Source: an uncultured Opitutales bacterium (lineage in GTDB: Bacteria; Verrucomicrobiota; Verrucomicrobiia; Opitutales; Seribacteraceae). From it: DNA of 41,617 bases. Of the stretch, positions 26,861-35,339 are shown in pieces. Every line of letters begins with the position of its first letter. Position 1 is the first letter of the stretch. The stretch spans positions 1 through 41,617 of the forward strand of contig CALKMX010000037.1 in assembly GCA_938091675.1 (NCBI GenBank). Reading direction: 5' to 3'. The position numbers and the translations under genes were made by a program. Under the pieces are notes generated by a model that made no database searches, had not been told where the DNA came from, and worked only from the letters and a program-made list of their open reading frames with translations.

Positions 26861-26888
26861 TTGACGAATTTACAGCACAATATACATT
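26861..26888 (+). promoter_or_regulatory. Candidate sigma70-type promoter of rpsU
   Basis: TTGACG at 26861-26866 (5 of 6 consensus) and TACATT at 26883-26888 (4 of 6) are 16 bases apart, and the predicted start near 26895 leaves a short leader before the ATG at 26908. It lies in the 60-bp gap after dnaE. The call is by consensus only. Confidence 0.42.
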
Positions 26889-26907
26889 AAAACTTTTGAT
26901 CTAAATT

Positions 26908-27108
26908 ATGTCTATCGAAATTAAGTTACGCAAGGGTGAGCCAATGGACCGTGCAATTCGCCGTCTGAAGAAAACTTTAGACCGTGAGGGCGTCATACGT
27001 GATGTTCGGGCCAAGCGCTATTTTGAGAAACCCTCCGATAAAAAGCGTCAAGCACGCAAGGTAGCAGCCTTTACCCAAATGTTGCGTACCCGTTACGAAA
27101 AAATGTAA
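26908..27108 (+). CDS. rpsU: 30S ribosomal protein bS21
   Basis: Small basic ribosomal protein of the 30S platform, near the anti-Shine-Dalgarno region, needed for initiation on structured mRNAs. The 66 residues contain the family core GEPMDRAIRRLKK and a following R..YFEKPS..KR..R basic helix. The N-terminus IEIKLRKGE is typical of Verrucomicrobia/Planctomycetes versions. It has its own likely promoter just upstream and a hairpin terminator directly downstream, so it forms a one-gene unit between dnaE and the signalling pair. Confidence 0.97.
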   Translation: MSIEIKLRKGEPMDRAIRRLKKTLDREGVIRDVRAKRYFEKPSDKKRQARKVAAFTQMLRTRYEKM

Positions 27109-27112
27109 GCTT

Positions 27113-27138
27113 GCTCGGTTTGCCGAGCCCCCCATTTT
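27113..27138 (+). terminator. Hairpin terminator after rpsU
   Basis: GCTCGG (27113-27118) pairs with CCGAGC (27123-27128) across a TTTG loop, followed by a C-run and then ATTTTTA. The stem is six perfect base pairs, four bases after the rpsU stop. The U-tract is displaced by the C-run, so termination may be partial. Confidence 0.6.
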
Positions 27139-27180
27139 TATCTCGTCTTTGATGGGATAACTTCCTAGCAATAATTGACA

Positions 27181-29121
27181 ATGTCTCAATTGGCTAAAAG
27201 GAACACGGTTAGCTTGCGCAGAGAATGGCGCTTATTTGACCGGGACCATGCAAAACCAGAAACTTTCCTCAAGTTATGTGAGAGAATGATCGAGGTTGGA
27301 GAGTTTTTACTTGCCCATGATGTGGCTCGAGCAGGGCTGAAAAACTACTCCAATAACAAGGCACTTGCCCAAAAAGCAGCCCATGCCCTTTGTAAGGCGG
27401 GTTCCCCCTTCACTGCTACCCAAGTTCTTGAGGAATTTATTTCTACTGGAGTTTCAGATGTGGAAACCCAGAGCCTTTTGGCAAGTGCCTATAAAGACCT
27501 CTGTGAGAATACCACGGATAATTCCAAAAAACAGCAGTATGCAGACCTGGCAATTGCCAGATACGAGCAGGCATATTTTGGGAAAAATTTTTCCGGGGAT
27601 GGAGATACTCATACGGATGCGGATAACCTTTACTACCCATGTATCAATATCGCATTTATGCATTTCGTTTGCATGAATTATGAGAAAGCTCGTGAGTATG
27701 CCGGTATTGCCTCTCAAATGTGCCTGTCCATCCTTGAGCAGGATGAATCGAACTACTGGGTGAGAGCAACCCAGGCTGAAGCTTTTCTTCTACTGGGAAG
27801 AATTGATGAAGCACTCGATGCTTATGCCCTGGCGGTTGATTTAGCCAGTGCCAAGCCTTCCTATGTTGCCAGCACCCGGAAACAGGCCCTCCAGATAAGT
27901 TCCCTCTATGAGGATGAGAGCATCCGCAAAAGGATCGTTGATGCTTTTCCGACTCTCGGAATTGTTGCCTGTTCGGGGCATTTGATCGATACCCCTGGGA
28001 AAAGCCGCCGGTTCCCGCAGGAAGCAGAATTAATTGTTAGGGCAAAAATTGAGGAAAAACTTGATTTTATGGGTGCTACTTGTGGATACAGTTCTGCGGC
28101 ATGCGGAACAGACATTATTTTTCTTGAAGCCATGTACGAGAGGGGTGGGGAGACCCATGTTTTTCTTCCGTTTGCCAAAGAAGAATTCATTCATACAAGT
28201 GTGGTCAGGGGAGGTGGTGACTGGGTGGCTCGTTTTGAAAAAGTTCTCGATAATGCCACTTCCGTTCACTATGTCACCAATGAGGGTTACTATGGCGATG
28301 ATACCCTCTTTTCCTTTTGTAATGATGTAATGCTTGGATTTGCGGCGATGCGCAGTCGAGGGCTTGATGAAGTGCCTAATCTGCTCCTTTTCTGGGATGG
28401 TCTAAAGGGGCAAGAAGGTGGAACATCCCAGGTTGCACAATCCTGGAAGGAAACCTTCACCGATCCTGTGGTCATTAATTCCCGAGAAGTTCTGGAATTG
28501 CTTGATCAAATAGAAGAGCCGCCAATTCCGAAGGGGGATACCAAGCCAATATTTGTAAAAAGTTTTGGTGACTCGGTTACCGCATTACGCTCCGTAAAAA
28601 CAATGCTTTTTGCAGATGTGGAGGCGTTTACACGGGTAAAAGAGGAACTCACTGCTCAGTTTGTGGAGGTTTTTCACGGAGGGGTGGCCAAGATGATGAA
28701 GGAGCTAGATTGTAAGCCTGATTTTGTGAACAGTTGGGGGGATAGTTTCTTTGCGGTCTTTGATGATTTGAACGATGCATTAAATCTGGCCATTAATATG
28801 AGAGATTTTTTTGGAAATGGAAACTGGCCCGAATTGTCTGAAACCGGCAACCTGGATGTTCGCATTTCTATGCATGCTGGACCAGTCTACGAAGAGTTTG
28901 ACCCTTTGCTAAAGAAACGAAACTTTTTCGGTCGCCATGTTAACCAGGCCGCACGAATTGAACCAATTGTTTTACCAGGCTCGGTCTTTGTTTCGGAAAC
29001 GGTAGCTGCTTTAATCTCTTATCGATATGGAGATTTTGATTTCGAGTATGCAGGCAACCTGGAGCTGGCGAAAGACTTTGGATCCTACCCGGTCTACATA
29101 TTGCAACGAAAAGGGTATTGA
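27181..29121 (+). CDS. TPR - SLOG-like - class III adenylate/guanylate cyclase protein
   Basis: A 646-residue soluble signalling protein. Residues about 15-250 are helical TPR-like repeats (KALAQKAAHALC, ARYEQAY, LLGRIDEALDAYALAVDL). Residues about 260-420 form an alpha/beta nucleotide-binding-like module (CSGHLIDTPGKSRRFP, SAACGTDIIFLEAMYERG, HVFLPFAKEEFIHTSV, EGYYGDDTLF), SLOG-like by eye and common in bacterial TPR-cyclase proteins. The C-terminal class III cyclase domain has metal ligands Asp479 (LFADVEAFT) and Asp521 (SWGDSFF) and the transition-state pair Asn588/Arg592 (VNQAARIE). The purine-selecting Lys and Asp of adenylate cyclases appear as Asn517 and Asn581. The product could be cAMP, cGMP or a pyrimidine cNMP. 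A TTG two codons upstream is ignored. The TIR-FGE gene follows after 9 bp. Confidence 0.9.
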   Translation: MSQLAKRNTVSLRREWRLFDRDHAKPETFLKLCERMIEVGEFLLAHDVARAGLKNYSNNKALAQKAAHALCKAGSPFTATQVLEEFISTGVSDVETQSLLASAYKDLCENTTDNSKKQQYADLAIARYEQAYFGKNFSGDGDTHTDADNLYYPCINIAFMHFVCMNYEKAREYAGIASQMCLSILEQDESNYWVRATQAEAFLLLGRIDEALDAYALAVDLASAKPSYVASTRKQALQISSLYEDESIRKRIVDAFPTLGIVACSGHLIDTPGKSRRFPQEAELIVRAKIEEKLDFMGATCGYSSAACGTDIIFLEAMYERGGETHVFLPFAKEEFIHTSVVRGGGDWVARFEKVLDNATSVHYVTNEGYYGDDTLFSFCNDVMLGFAAMRSRGLDEVPNLLLFWDGLKGQEGGTSQVAQSWKETFTDPVVINSREVLELLDQIEEPPIPKGDTKPIFVKSFGDSVTALRSVKTMLFADVEAFTRVKEELTAQFVEVFHGGVAKMMKELDCKPDFVNSWGDSFFAVFDDLNDALNLAINMRDFFGNGNWPELSETGNLDVRISMHAGPVYEEFDPLLKKRNFFGRHVNQAARIEPIVLPGSVFVSETVAALISYRYGDFDFEYAGNLELAKDFGSYPVYILQRKGY

Positions 29122-29130
29122 TCCTCATTG

Positions 29131-30564
29131 ATGCATAGTTCTTCTAAAGCCATTGGACTTACTCCCCCTTTCGAAGCTTTCTCAGGGGAGGGACCCTACA
29201 CTTTTGTGAGTTATGCGCATGCGGACAAGGTGGTGGTCTTTAATGCCATGCGACAACTTTATGATAGGGGTGCAAATATATGGTATGATGAAGGTATCAA
29301 GCCGGCTGGAGAGTGGGTGGAGGAAATTGCCCATGCGATCAAAGCATCTTCGTTATTCTTGGTCTTTATTTCACCGCGTTCGGTTGATTCCAGGTATGTT
29401 AGAAGCGAGGTGGGATATGCTCTGAGTGAGAACAAAGAAATCCTGACGGTTTTTGTAGAGGAAACTACTTTGCCTGCTGGGCTTTCCCTATGTTTGCAGC
29501 AATTTCAATCCGTGTTTTTACAGGAGAGCAACTGGAAAGAAAAAGCATTGGAGACCATTTTCGAAAAAATGGACGCCCCGATTTCTTTCAGTTCCGAACT
29601 GGTGGATAATGGTGAAGCGGTGGTCGATCACGGGAAAATTTTGTGGGACCTTTGGGATAAATCCAGGGAAAGGCAACTGGCTCGTTGGCATATCCCAACG
29701 ATTGTTAAAGAAAAGAAGACAAGGAAGGGAAATACGGAGAATCTAGCTTGGTCCGCCAGAGAAAAGCCTCCCACTGAGCCAAGAAAAGTTGTCGGTTCAA
29801 CCCGGCACCCCTTTGCCACAAAAGTGGAAGTTGATCCGGGCAGCGATATTCCTCAAAAAGCAGGAGAATTATTTAGAGATTCAGTAGCGGGCGATTTTTC
29901 GTGGATTCCTTCAGGCGAAATTTCTTTAAAAGTTCCATACTCCGAAGAGACGAAATCGGTCCGTGTAAAAAATGGTTTTTGGATGTCCAGGTTTCTCATT
30001 ACTCAGGACCTGTATGCCAAAGTAATGGGAAACAATCCGAGCTTCTATGATTCATCCGTAAGGGAAAATGTGCAAAATTTTCCTGTTAATAATGTATCCT
30101 GGCTGGATGCGGTTTCTTTTTGCAAGGCATTGACCATTCTCAGTAAAAGCGAAGGAAAGTTGCCCGAAAAATATGAATTTCGTTTACCCACTGAAGTGGA
30201 GTGGGAATATTCCTGCAGGGCAGGTACCCTTACCGAATATTATTTTGGTGATCAACCACACGAATTGCAGGAACATGGATGGTTTCGTGGAAACAGCCAG
30301 AAAATGCTTCACCCGGTTGGCTTGAAAAAGCCCAATCCCTGGGGTCTTTATGATTTGTACGGAAATGTTCGTGAATGGGTTGGGAATTCTTTTGTAAACA
30401 CCCTGCTAAATGATAGTGAACAGGATGAATTCCGCATTAGCCGTGGGGGGGCATACATGAAGGCTGCTGCTGAGTGTCAGTCATCTTCCCGATCCACCAA
30501 TTCTCTTAATCATCGTTTTAGAAACCTCGGGTTTAGACCCGTTTTAGCAAAAGTTCTATCTTGA
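29131..30564 (+). CDS. TIR domain fused to an FGE/SUMF1-like (C-type-lectin-fold) domain
   Basis: A 477-residue protein without signal peptide. The N-terminal TIR domain (about 22-150) has PYTFVSYAHAD, WYDEGIKPAGEW, LVFISPRSV and SRYVRSEVGYAL. Glu93 of the last motif matches the TIR NADase glutamate. A charged linker (about 165-245) leads to an FGE-sulfatase-type domain (about 250-475: FSWIPSGEI, FWMSRFLITQDLYAKVMGNNPS, FPVNNVSWLDAVSFC, FRLPTEVEWEYSCRAG, YDLYGNVREWVGN, RGGAYM, LGFRPV). Of the two FGE catalytic cysteines, the first is Lys444 and the second is Cys449, so sulfatase-activating activity is unlikely and ligand sensing is more probable. It lies 9 bp after the cyclase gene, in an obvious operon. 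It may be a TIR effector or NADase gated by the cyclase. Confidence 0.92.
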   Translation: MHSSSKAIGLTPPFEAFSGEGPYTFVSYAHADKVVVFNAMRQLYDRGANIWYDEGIKPAGEWVEEIAHAIKASSLFLVFISPRSVDSRYVRSEVGYALSENKEILTVFVEETTLPAGLSLCLQQFQSVFLQESNWKEKALETIFEKMDAPISFSSELVDNGEAVVDHGKILWDLWDKSRERQLARWHIPTIVKEKKTRKGNTENLAWSAREKPPTEPRKVVGSTRHPFATKVEVDPGSDIPQKAGELFRDSVAGDFSWIPSGEISLKVPYSEETKSVRVKNGFWMSRFLITQDLYAKVMGNNPSFYDSSVRENVQNFPVNNVSWLDAVSFCKALTILSKSEGKLPEKYEFRLPTEVEWEYSCRAGTLTEYYFGDQPHELQEHGWFRGNSQKMLHPVGLKKPNPWGLYDLYGNVREWVGNSFVNTLLNDSEQDEFRISRGGAYMKAAAECQSSSRSTNSLNHRFRNLGFRPVLAKVLS

Positions 30565-30595
30565 TATTCCCTAAATGCTCACGGGGGAATTTCCG

Positions 30596-30624
30596 TTGTC
30601 ACAGGGCTTTAATTTTGTCATGAT
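30596..30624 (+). promoter_or_regulatory. Candidate sigma70-type promoter of lysS
   Basis: TTGTCA at 30596-30601 (5 of 6) and CATGAT at 30619-30624 (4 of 6) are separated by 17 bases. The inferred transcription start is only a few bases before the lysS ATG at 30636, giving a nearly leaderless mRNA. Consensus match only. Confidence 0.38.
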
Positions 30625-30635
30625 CGACAACTTTA

Positions 30636-32123
30636 ATGAGCGAGCAGAATAATACAAAGCCCCCAAAAAAAGAGGTGTTGGATGGAAGTGATCAAGTGGC
30701 GGTCCGCCTTGCTAAATTAGATGGGTTGCGCGATTCCGGAAATGATCCATTCCTCTCAAACTGGGAACAGACTCATGTTTCCAGTGAAGCATCTGGGATG
30801 CTTAAAGAAGAAGATGAAACCGGGCCAGAAGTTTCTGTTGCCGGTCGGATTATGGCCTTTCGCCTCATGGGCAAGGCTGCCTTTCTTAAACTGCTCGACC
30901 GGGAGGGCAAGATACAGATTTATGTCCGCCGAGATGAGATCGGGGATGATGAATATGCCGCTTTCAAAAAATTGGATCTAGGAGATTTTATAGGGGTTCG
31001 TGGACCTCTTTTCCGAACCAAGACTGGGGAAGTTACGGTGCGGGCAAAAGAGTATCGTCTTGTTTCGAAAGCCTTGCGTCCTTTGCCGGAAAAATGGCAT
31101 GGGCTCAGTGACAATGATCAAATTTACCGGCAGCGCTACCTTGATCTTGTGGTAAATGATGATTCCCGGGAACGATTCAGAACTCGTAGTCGAATAATTC
31201 GTGAAATTCGTGAGTTTATGTGGTCCCGAGATTTCATTGAAGTGGAAACCCCCATGCTGCAAGCAGTTTCGGGAGGTGCCGCAGCCCGTCCATTCCGTAC
31301 CCATTTTAACGCATTGGATTGTGACTTTAATCTCCGAATTGCCCTTGAGCTTCATCTCAAGCGTATGCTTGTTGGAGGTTTTGACCGGGTATTTGAAGTA
31401 GGTCGTGTTTTTCGGAATGAAGGACTTTCCCGCCGCCATAATCCGGAATTTACCATGCTCGAAGCCTATCAGGCTTATTCTGATTACCGGGGAATGATGG
31501 AACTTACCCGTTCCCTGATTCAACAGGTGGCCGAGCGTTCCCTTGGCACATTGCAGGTGGAAAGGCCAGAGGGAGAGGTGATTGATCTCTCTGGAGAGTG
31601 GCGGGAAGCAAAATACAAGGATTTGATTCTTGATGCAGTTGGAAGAGAGGACTGGTTTGAACTCCCAAAGACTGAGAAATTGCAAAAAACCAAGGATATG
31701 GGGATAGAGGTGGATCCCGCGCTTGAGGATTTTGAGGTAACCAATGATGTTTTTGAAAAAGTGATCGAACATACCCTGATTCAGCCGACATTCGTAACCC
31801 ATATTCCACGGGAGCTTTGTCCCCTTGCCAAAATTACCCAGGCTGACCCGACCACCATCGATGTATTTGAACTTTGCATAAACGGGCAGGAAATTGCCCC
31901 TGCCTATTCTGAGCAAAATGATCCCGCCGTTCAGCGGGAAGCCTTCCTGCGTCAGGTGGGCGAAGAAACCCAAGAACTGGACGATGATTTCCTGCTCGCT
32001 CTGGAGCACGGTATGCCCCCTGCCGGAGGCATGGGAATGGGTATTGATCGGTTAGTCATTTTCCTTACCAAAGCGGCAAATATCCGGGATACCATTTTGT
32101 TTCCCACCTTGCGCCCGCTTTGA
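30636..32123 (+). CDS. lysS: Lysyl-tRNA synthetase, class II
   Basis: Charges tRNA-Lys with lysine. The 495 residues match the LysS family. An N-terminal OB-fold anticodon-binding domain (VAGRIMAFRLMGKAAFLKL, residues about 65-150) precedes a class II core. Motif 1 is around FIEVETPMLQ, motif 2 is FEVGRVFRNEGLSRRHNPEFTMLE, and motif 3 is GMGMGIDRLVIFLT near the C-terminus. The YQAYSDYRGMM segment is typical of LysS. The C-terminus DTILFPTLRP is the usual ending. It is likely transcribed from its own promoter; two small genes follow on the same strand. Confidence 0.98.
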   Translation: MSEQNNTKPPKKEVLDGSDQVAVRLAKLDGLRDSGNDPFLSNWEQTHVSSEASGMLKEEDETGPEVSVAGRIMAFRLMGKAAFLKLLDREGKIQIYVRRDEIGDDEYAAFKKLDLGDFIGVRGPLFRTKTGEVTVRAKEYRLVSKALRPLPEKWHGLSDNDQIYRQRYLDLVVNDDSRERFRTRSRIIREIREFMWSRDFIEVETPMLQAVSGGAAARPFRTHFNALDCDFNLRIALELHLKRMLVGGFDRVFEVGRVFRNEGLSRRHNPEFTMLEAYQAYSDYRGMMELTRSLIQQVAERSLGTLQVERPEGEVIDLSGEWREAKYKDLILDAVGREDWFELPKTEKLQKTKDMGIEVDPALEDFEVTNDVFEKVIEHTLIQPTFVTHIPRELCPLAKITQADPTTIDVFELCINGQEIAPAYSEQNDPAVQREAFLRQVGEETQELDDDFLLALEHGMPPAGGMGMGIDRLVIFLTKAANIRDTILFPTLRPL

Positions 32124-32156
32124 TATCCCATTACCAGATACCCTCTTGTTAAAAAG

Positions 32157-32630
32157 ATGAGGGGAGAGGCTAAAAACGGGATATTGATCATTAAGCCAAT
32201 AGGGTGGAGACAGGCTTGTTTTTCATTATTTCTCCTTATAATTTCAGTTTTTTTTGCAATAATCAGCCGCTATGGTCTTTTGGTTAGCTGGTTGGGTACA
32301 ATATCTATGCTCCTCCTCAGCCTCCTCAGTCTGCTTGATCAAGTATTAGAATGGTCCCGTCTCAAGGTAGATAGCCGTGGATTTTGGCTACGTGGCTGGT
32401 TTAGGAATCAAATGTTTGAACACCATGAAATTGAAGATTTTAAAATTCATGAATTTACAGGCAAAAAATTGCTCACTGTCGTATTGAAAGAACATGCCCG
32501 TAGATCCCGCAAGTTGCCGGATCAGCCAATTCCCTTCCCATGCTGCTTTGGCCGGCCAATTGAAGAAGTTTTAAAAGTGGTAAAATCCAAAATCGATCGC
32601 ACACCCAGACCTCTTTTACCAAAAACCTAG
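32157..32630 (+). CDS. Hypothetical membrane protein with PH-like soluble domain
   Basis: A 157-residue protein with a two-helix hairpin (about residues 20-38 and 43-62) followed by a beta-rich cytoplasmic domain (LKVDSRGFWLRGWFRNQMFEHHEIEDFKIHE). This resembles small bacterial PH-like membrane proteins; the resemblance is by pattern only. The start ATG is 33 bp after lysS, so co-transcription is likely. No function can be assigned. Confidence 0.72.
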   Translation: MRGEAKNGILIIKPIGWRQACFSLFLLIISVFFAIISRYGLLVSWLGTISMLLLSLLSLLDQVLEWSRLKVDSRGFWLRGWFRNQMFEHHEIEDFKIHEFTGKKLLTVVLKEHARRSRKLPDQPIPFPCCFGRPIEEVLKVVKSKIDRTPRPLLPKT

Positions 32631-32650
32631 CCTGAATTCGTAACAGGCTA
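32628..32650 (+). terminator. Possible hairpin after the PH-like membrane protein gene
   Basis: TAGCCTG (32628-32634, including the stop codon) pairs perfectly with CAGGCTA (32644-32650) across nine bases. There is no T-run on the plus strand, so intrinsic termination is doubtful; it may stabilise the mRNA 3' end. Confidence 0.35.
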
Positions 32651-32690
32651 AAAGATCAGAGAGCCTTAACTCCCTCGTGAGATTATTTAG

Positions 32691-33110
32691 ATGAAAAAAA
32701 ATACTTCATTAGGTCTTTTATTCATCCTGTTTTTATCTTTTTCGGGCTGTATCACTCGAAATGCAAATGATTTGTTTTCGAGCAGCGACCGGTTTGAGGA
32801 TATACGCACTTATGAAAGTGATTTTAGTTCCCGAATCGAAGTATTGCTTGGGATTGCGGAGGAAGAGCTCAGGAAAAACTATGAACAAAAAAAATTCTTA
32901 ATGATCCGGGAAGACAAGCCTCGGGCTGTCCTGCATCCGAGAAAAGATATATTTCTTCGCGAGCTGATCCTATCCGCCCATCAGGATAATCGCCTTACGG
33001 ATGAACAAATGAGCACTCACCTCAAAAAATGTGATCATCTTTATGCATTGTGGGAAAAGCACTGGATGTCTGCCGAAAAAAAAGCCAGACAATTGGGCTA
33101 TACCCGTTGA
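32691..33110 (+). CDS. Small hypothetical lipoprotein
   Basis: A 139-residue protein with a lipoprotein signal peptide (MKKNTSLGLLFILFLSFSGC, lipobox FSGC, Cys20). The mature part is charged and mostly helical (EVLLGIAEEELRKNYEQ, DEQMSTHLKKCDHLYALWEKHW). I see no family. It ends 9 bp before the convergent ccsA gene. Confidence 0.8.
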   Translation: MKKNTSLGLLFILFLSFSGCITRNANDLFSSSDRFEDIRTYESDFSSRIEVLLGIAEEELRKNYEQKKFLMIREDKPRAVLHPRKDIFLRELILSAHQDNRLTDEQMSTHLKKCDHLYALWEKHWMSAEKKARQLGYTR

Positions 33111-33119
33111 AGTAAGGAA

Positions 33120-35339
33120 TTAGGCAACTCTTCCTCTTTGTTTATTTGGAATAAATAAAGAAATGAAGCTGGGTAAATAAGCCACAATGATAATCCCCAA
33201 CTGTGAGCCAATGAATATCATTAACGGCATAAATGCTTTATCCATAAAGCCATAGGAATGTAATCCTACGCCTAGCATATTGGTACCAAAATAGGACCAT
33301 GCCGTTACAACATTTCCAAAAATGGCAAGGGTGGATAACCCACGGACTTTGGCAATCCCCGCCCAGCGTGCGTGCAGAATGATTGCATTCCAGATCACAA
33401 TAAGGAGGGCACCGTTTTCCTTGGCATCCCATCCCCAGAATCTACCCCAGGATTGATCCGCCCAAATTCCTCCAAGTACTGTGCCGACCAGGCTGAAAAA
33501 GAGGGAAAAGCAAGTGATCCCAAAAATCATTGATACGAGGGTTTTGTCGAGATCCTTCCCAGTCTTTGGAGTTTTGGTAACCGTGCGGAAAAGCATGGAA
33601 AACACATAAGCAATTCCCAGAAACCCCGCAAGGAAGGTGGTCGAGTATCCAATGGTTATTGTGACCACATGAGTGGCCAGCCAAAAATTTGAGTCTAGCA
33701 CGGCTCGCATCATTTCCATGGTATCCCCGGATGGATTGAGCGAGGAATCAATGCTTAGGTTATGGGCGACTACCAGGCCACCAAACCCGATGAGCGCACC
33801 CATTGCCGATGCGATTCCGAGCCGGAGAAATTTCTCGGTCAGGAAACAGAGCAGCACCGCTCCCCAGCTGATAAACAAAGCCGATGAATACAGATTGGTG
33901 ACCGGAGGTCTTCCTTCGATGTACATTCTTCCCGCAAGTCCAAAAGTATGGGCGATCAGGACGAGCCCGGTGAGCAGGTAAGCACAGTCCAGCAAGGTCT
34001 GGGATGCCCGGTTCTTCCCCTTGCCCGTCTTTCCATATACCGACATGAGCCATGATGCCCCCGCAATGAGAAAGATCCAGAGATATCCAATTGAACTGCG
34101 GTAGAAAGGTTCAAATCCGTTGTAGGTTTTCTCAAAAGCAATGGTGGAGACATCCGCTTGTGCACGCTGGCTGATCAGCGACCTCATTTCTATGACTGTC
34201 TGATTAAAGGAATGAGCATCATTCTCCCGGTATGCCCTGCCCAGATGTTCGTAATGTTCAATAATTGGATCGATTCCTCTCCTCAGTTTGATTGCTTCGG
34301 CATACTGGGCTGCAAAAAGTGCAGAAGGATCCATTTTCAGATTTTGCCGGATGCTGGTAATTTTCCCGGACAATTCATGATCCGGGGAGGCAACCAGTGC
34401 CCGTACGGTAGAGATAAAGCGGGCGGGTTCGATCTCTGCTTTTTGTTTGGACTCCAAGGGCTCTGTGCCCACCATGGATTCTCCGATTTTCCGCCATTTT
34501 CCGCCGGTTTCTCCCTGTTCAGGAGGGAGAGGGAAGAATTCGGCAAACAAATTGAAACGTGCGTAATAATCAATGAAATACATGAGCGGGCCGAGCACCT
34601 CACTGTTTCCCATTTTTATACCATCCGGATTGGCGGAAATCTCCGAGGTAAGGGCACGGAACCTTCGATATTCATCTGTTCGACTGCTATCCTTATCAGC
34701 GTGGTAAAAGAGGGGTTCCAATTTGCTGTGATCATGCACGGAGGAGGATGGGGCGTGCGGAGGTGGGATAAGGGTGGTCTTTAGGTTACGGTAAAGCACT
34801 AGCCCGTGATACAATTCAATAATATTCTGGTGGAAATAATTACGGTATTCCTGATCGATCTTACCGGCATCCTGGGCACTTTTTTCAATTTCCTCCACAA
34901 ATGGTTCGATTTCCTTGTAGGAAAAATACTTCCCGTCCCGGGCCAGTTTTTTGCCGATCAATCCAAGTACCTGGTCATGATCAATCAGGAAAGTTTTCAA
35001 TTCATCCGCCCGTTCCGGGGTGAATAATACCTCGGCAAGCCATTTGACTGCCGGCACATCCGATCCGTTTTCATCCAGTGCCGTCCGCTTGTTTCGTAAG
35101 ACCAGCAGGGTATTGCGGGCCACACTATCAATCGGTTTTACCCGTCCACCCCGCAGGACAGGGATGCGTGAGAAGGCGTCCAGATTGATGATCTCCTGGT
35201 CAGAAAAGGTTTCCCCACGAAAGAAGTCAAAAATGGAAAGGGGGGTATACTTATTCGGAAAAAATACGAAATAGATGCCCGAAAGAACTAGGGCAAAACT
35301 GAGAACTCGCAGGCGTAGGGATTTCTTTTTTTCGGTCAT
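33120..35339 (-). CDS. ccsA: Cytochrome c biogenesis protein CcsA/ResC with large N-terminal extension
   Basis: System II cytochrome c maturation: it moves haem to the outside and, with ResB, ligates it to apocytochromes. The C-terminal half (about 420-739) has multiple helices and the tryptophan-rich haem-binding WWD segment WGRFWGWDAKENGAL, with surrounding conserved histidines (GLHSYGF, THVVTI). The first ~400 residues are one anchor helix plus a large soluble domain starting IPVLRGGRVKPIDSVARN. This arrangement is seen in Verrucomicrobia/Planctomycetes/Bacteroidetes homologues but not in the ~300-residue plastid-type CcsA. Its start overlaps the resB stop as ATGA. It is the last gene of a ychF-lipoprotein-resB-ccsA strand cluster. 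Confidence 0.92.
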   Translation of the reverse strand: MTEKKKSLRLRVLSFALVLSGIYFVFFPNKYTPLSIFDFFRGETFSDQEIINLDAFSRIPVLRGGRVKPIDSVARNTLLVLRNKRTALDENGSDVPAVKWLAEVLFTPERADELKTFLIDHDQVLGLIGKKLARDGKYFSYKEIEPFVEEIEKSAQDAGKIDQEYRNYFHQNIIELYHGLVLYRNLKTTLIPPPHAPSSSVHDHSKLEPLFYHADKDSSRTDEYRRFRALTSEISANPDGIKMGNSEVLGPLMYFIDYYARFNLFAEFFPLPPEQGETGGKWRKIGESMVGTEPLESKQKAEIEPARFISTVRALVASPDHELSGKITSIRQNLKMDPSALFAAQYAEAIKLRRGIDPIIEHYEHLGRAYRENDAHSFNQTVIEMRSLISQRAQADVSTIAFEKTYNGFEPFYRSSIGYLWIFLIAGASWLMSVYGKTGKGKNRASQTLLDCAYLLTGLVLIAHTFGLAGRMYIEGRPPVTNLYSSALFISWGAVLLCFLTEKFLRLGIASAMGALIGFGGLVVAHNLSIDSSLNPSGDTMEMMRAVLDSNFWLATHVVTITIGYSTTFLAGFLGIAYVFSMLFRTVTKTPKTGKDLDKTLVSMIFGITCFSLFFSLVGTVLGGIWADQSWGRFWGWDAKENGALLIVIWNAIILHARWAGIAKVRGLSTLAIFGNVVTAWSYFGTNMLGVGLHSYGFMDKAFMPLMIFIGSQLGIIIVAYLPSFISLFIPNKQRGRVA

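Noticed and set aside
30420-30561. Diversity-generating retroelement target in the FGE-like C-terminus
   Set aside because: C-type-lectin-fold proteins are common DGR targets, but no reverse transcriptase or template repeat is in the window.
27181-30564. Calling the cyclase/TIR pair a Pycsar system
   Set aside because: The cyclase has TPR and SLOG-like domains and the TIR protein has an FGE-like domain instead of a cyclic-nucleotide-binding domain, so the architecture does not match known Pycsar components.
30978-32009. Long open frame (about 343 codons) on the minus strand inside lysS
   Set aside because: It lies fully antisense to a certain lysyl-tRNA synthetase gene, has no domain-like pattern and is explained by codon bias of lysS.
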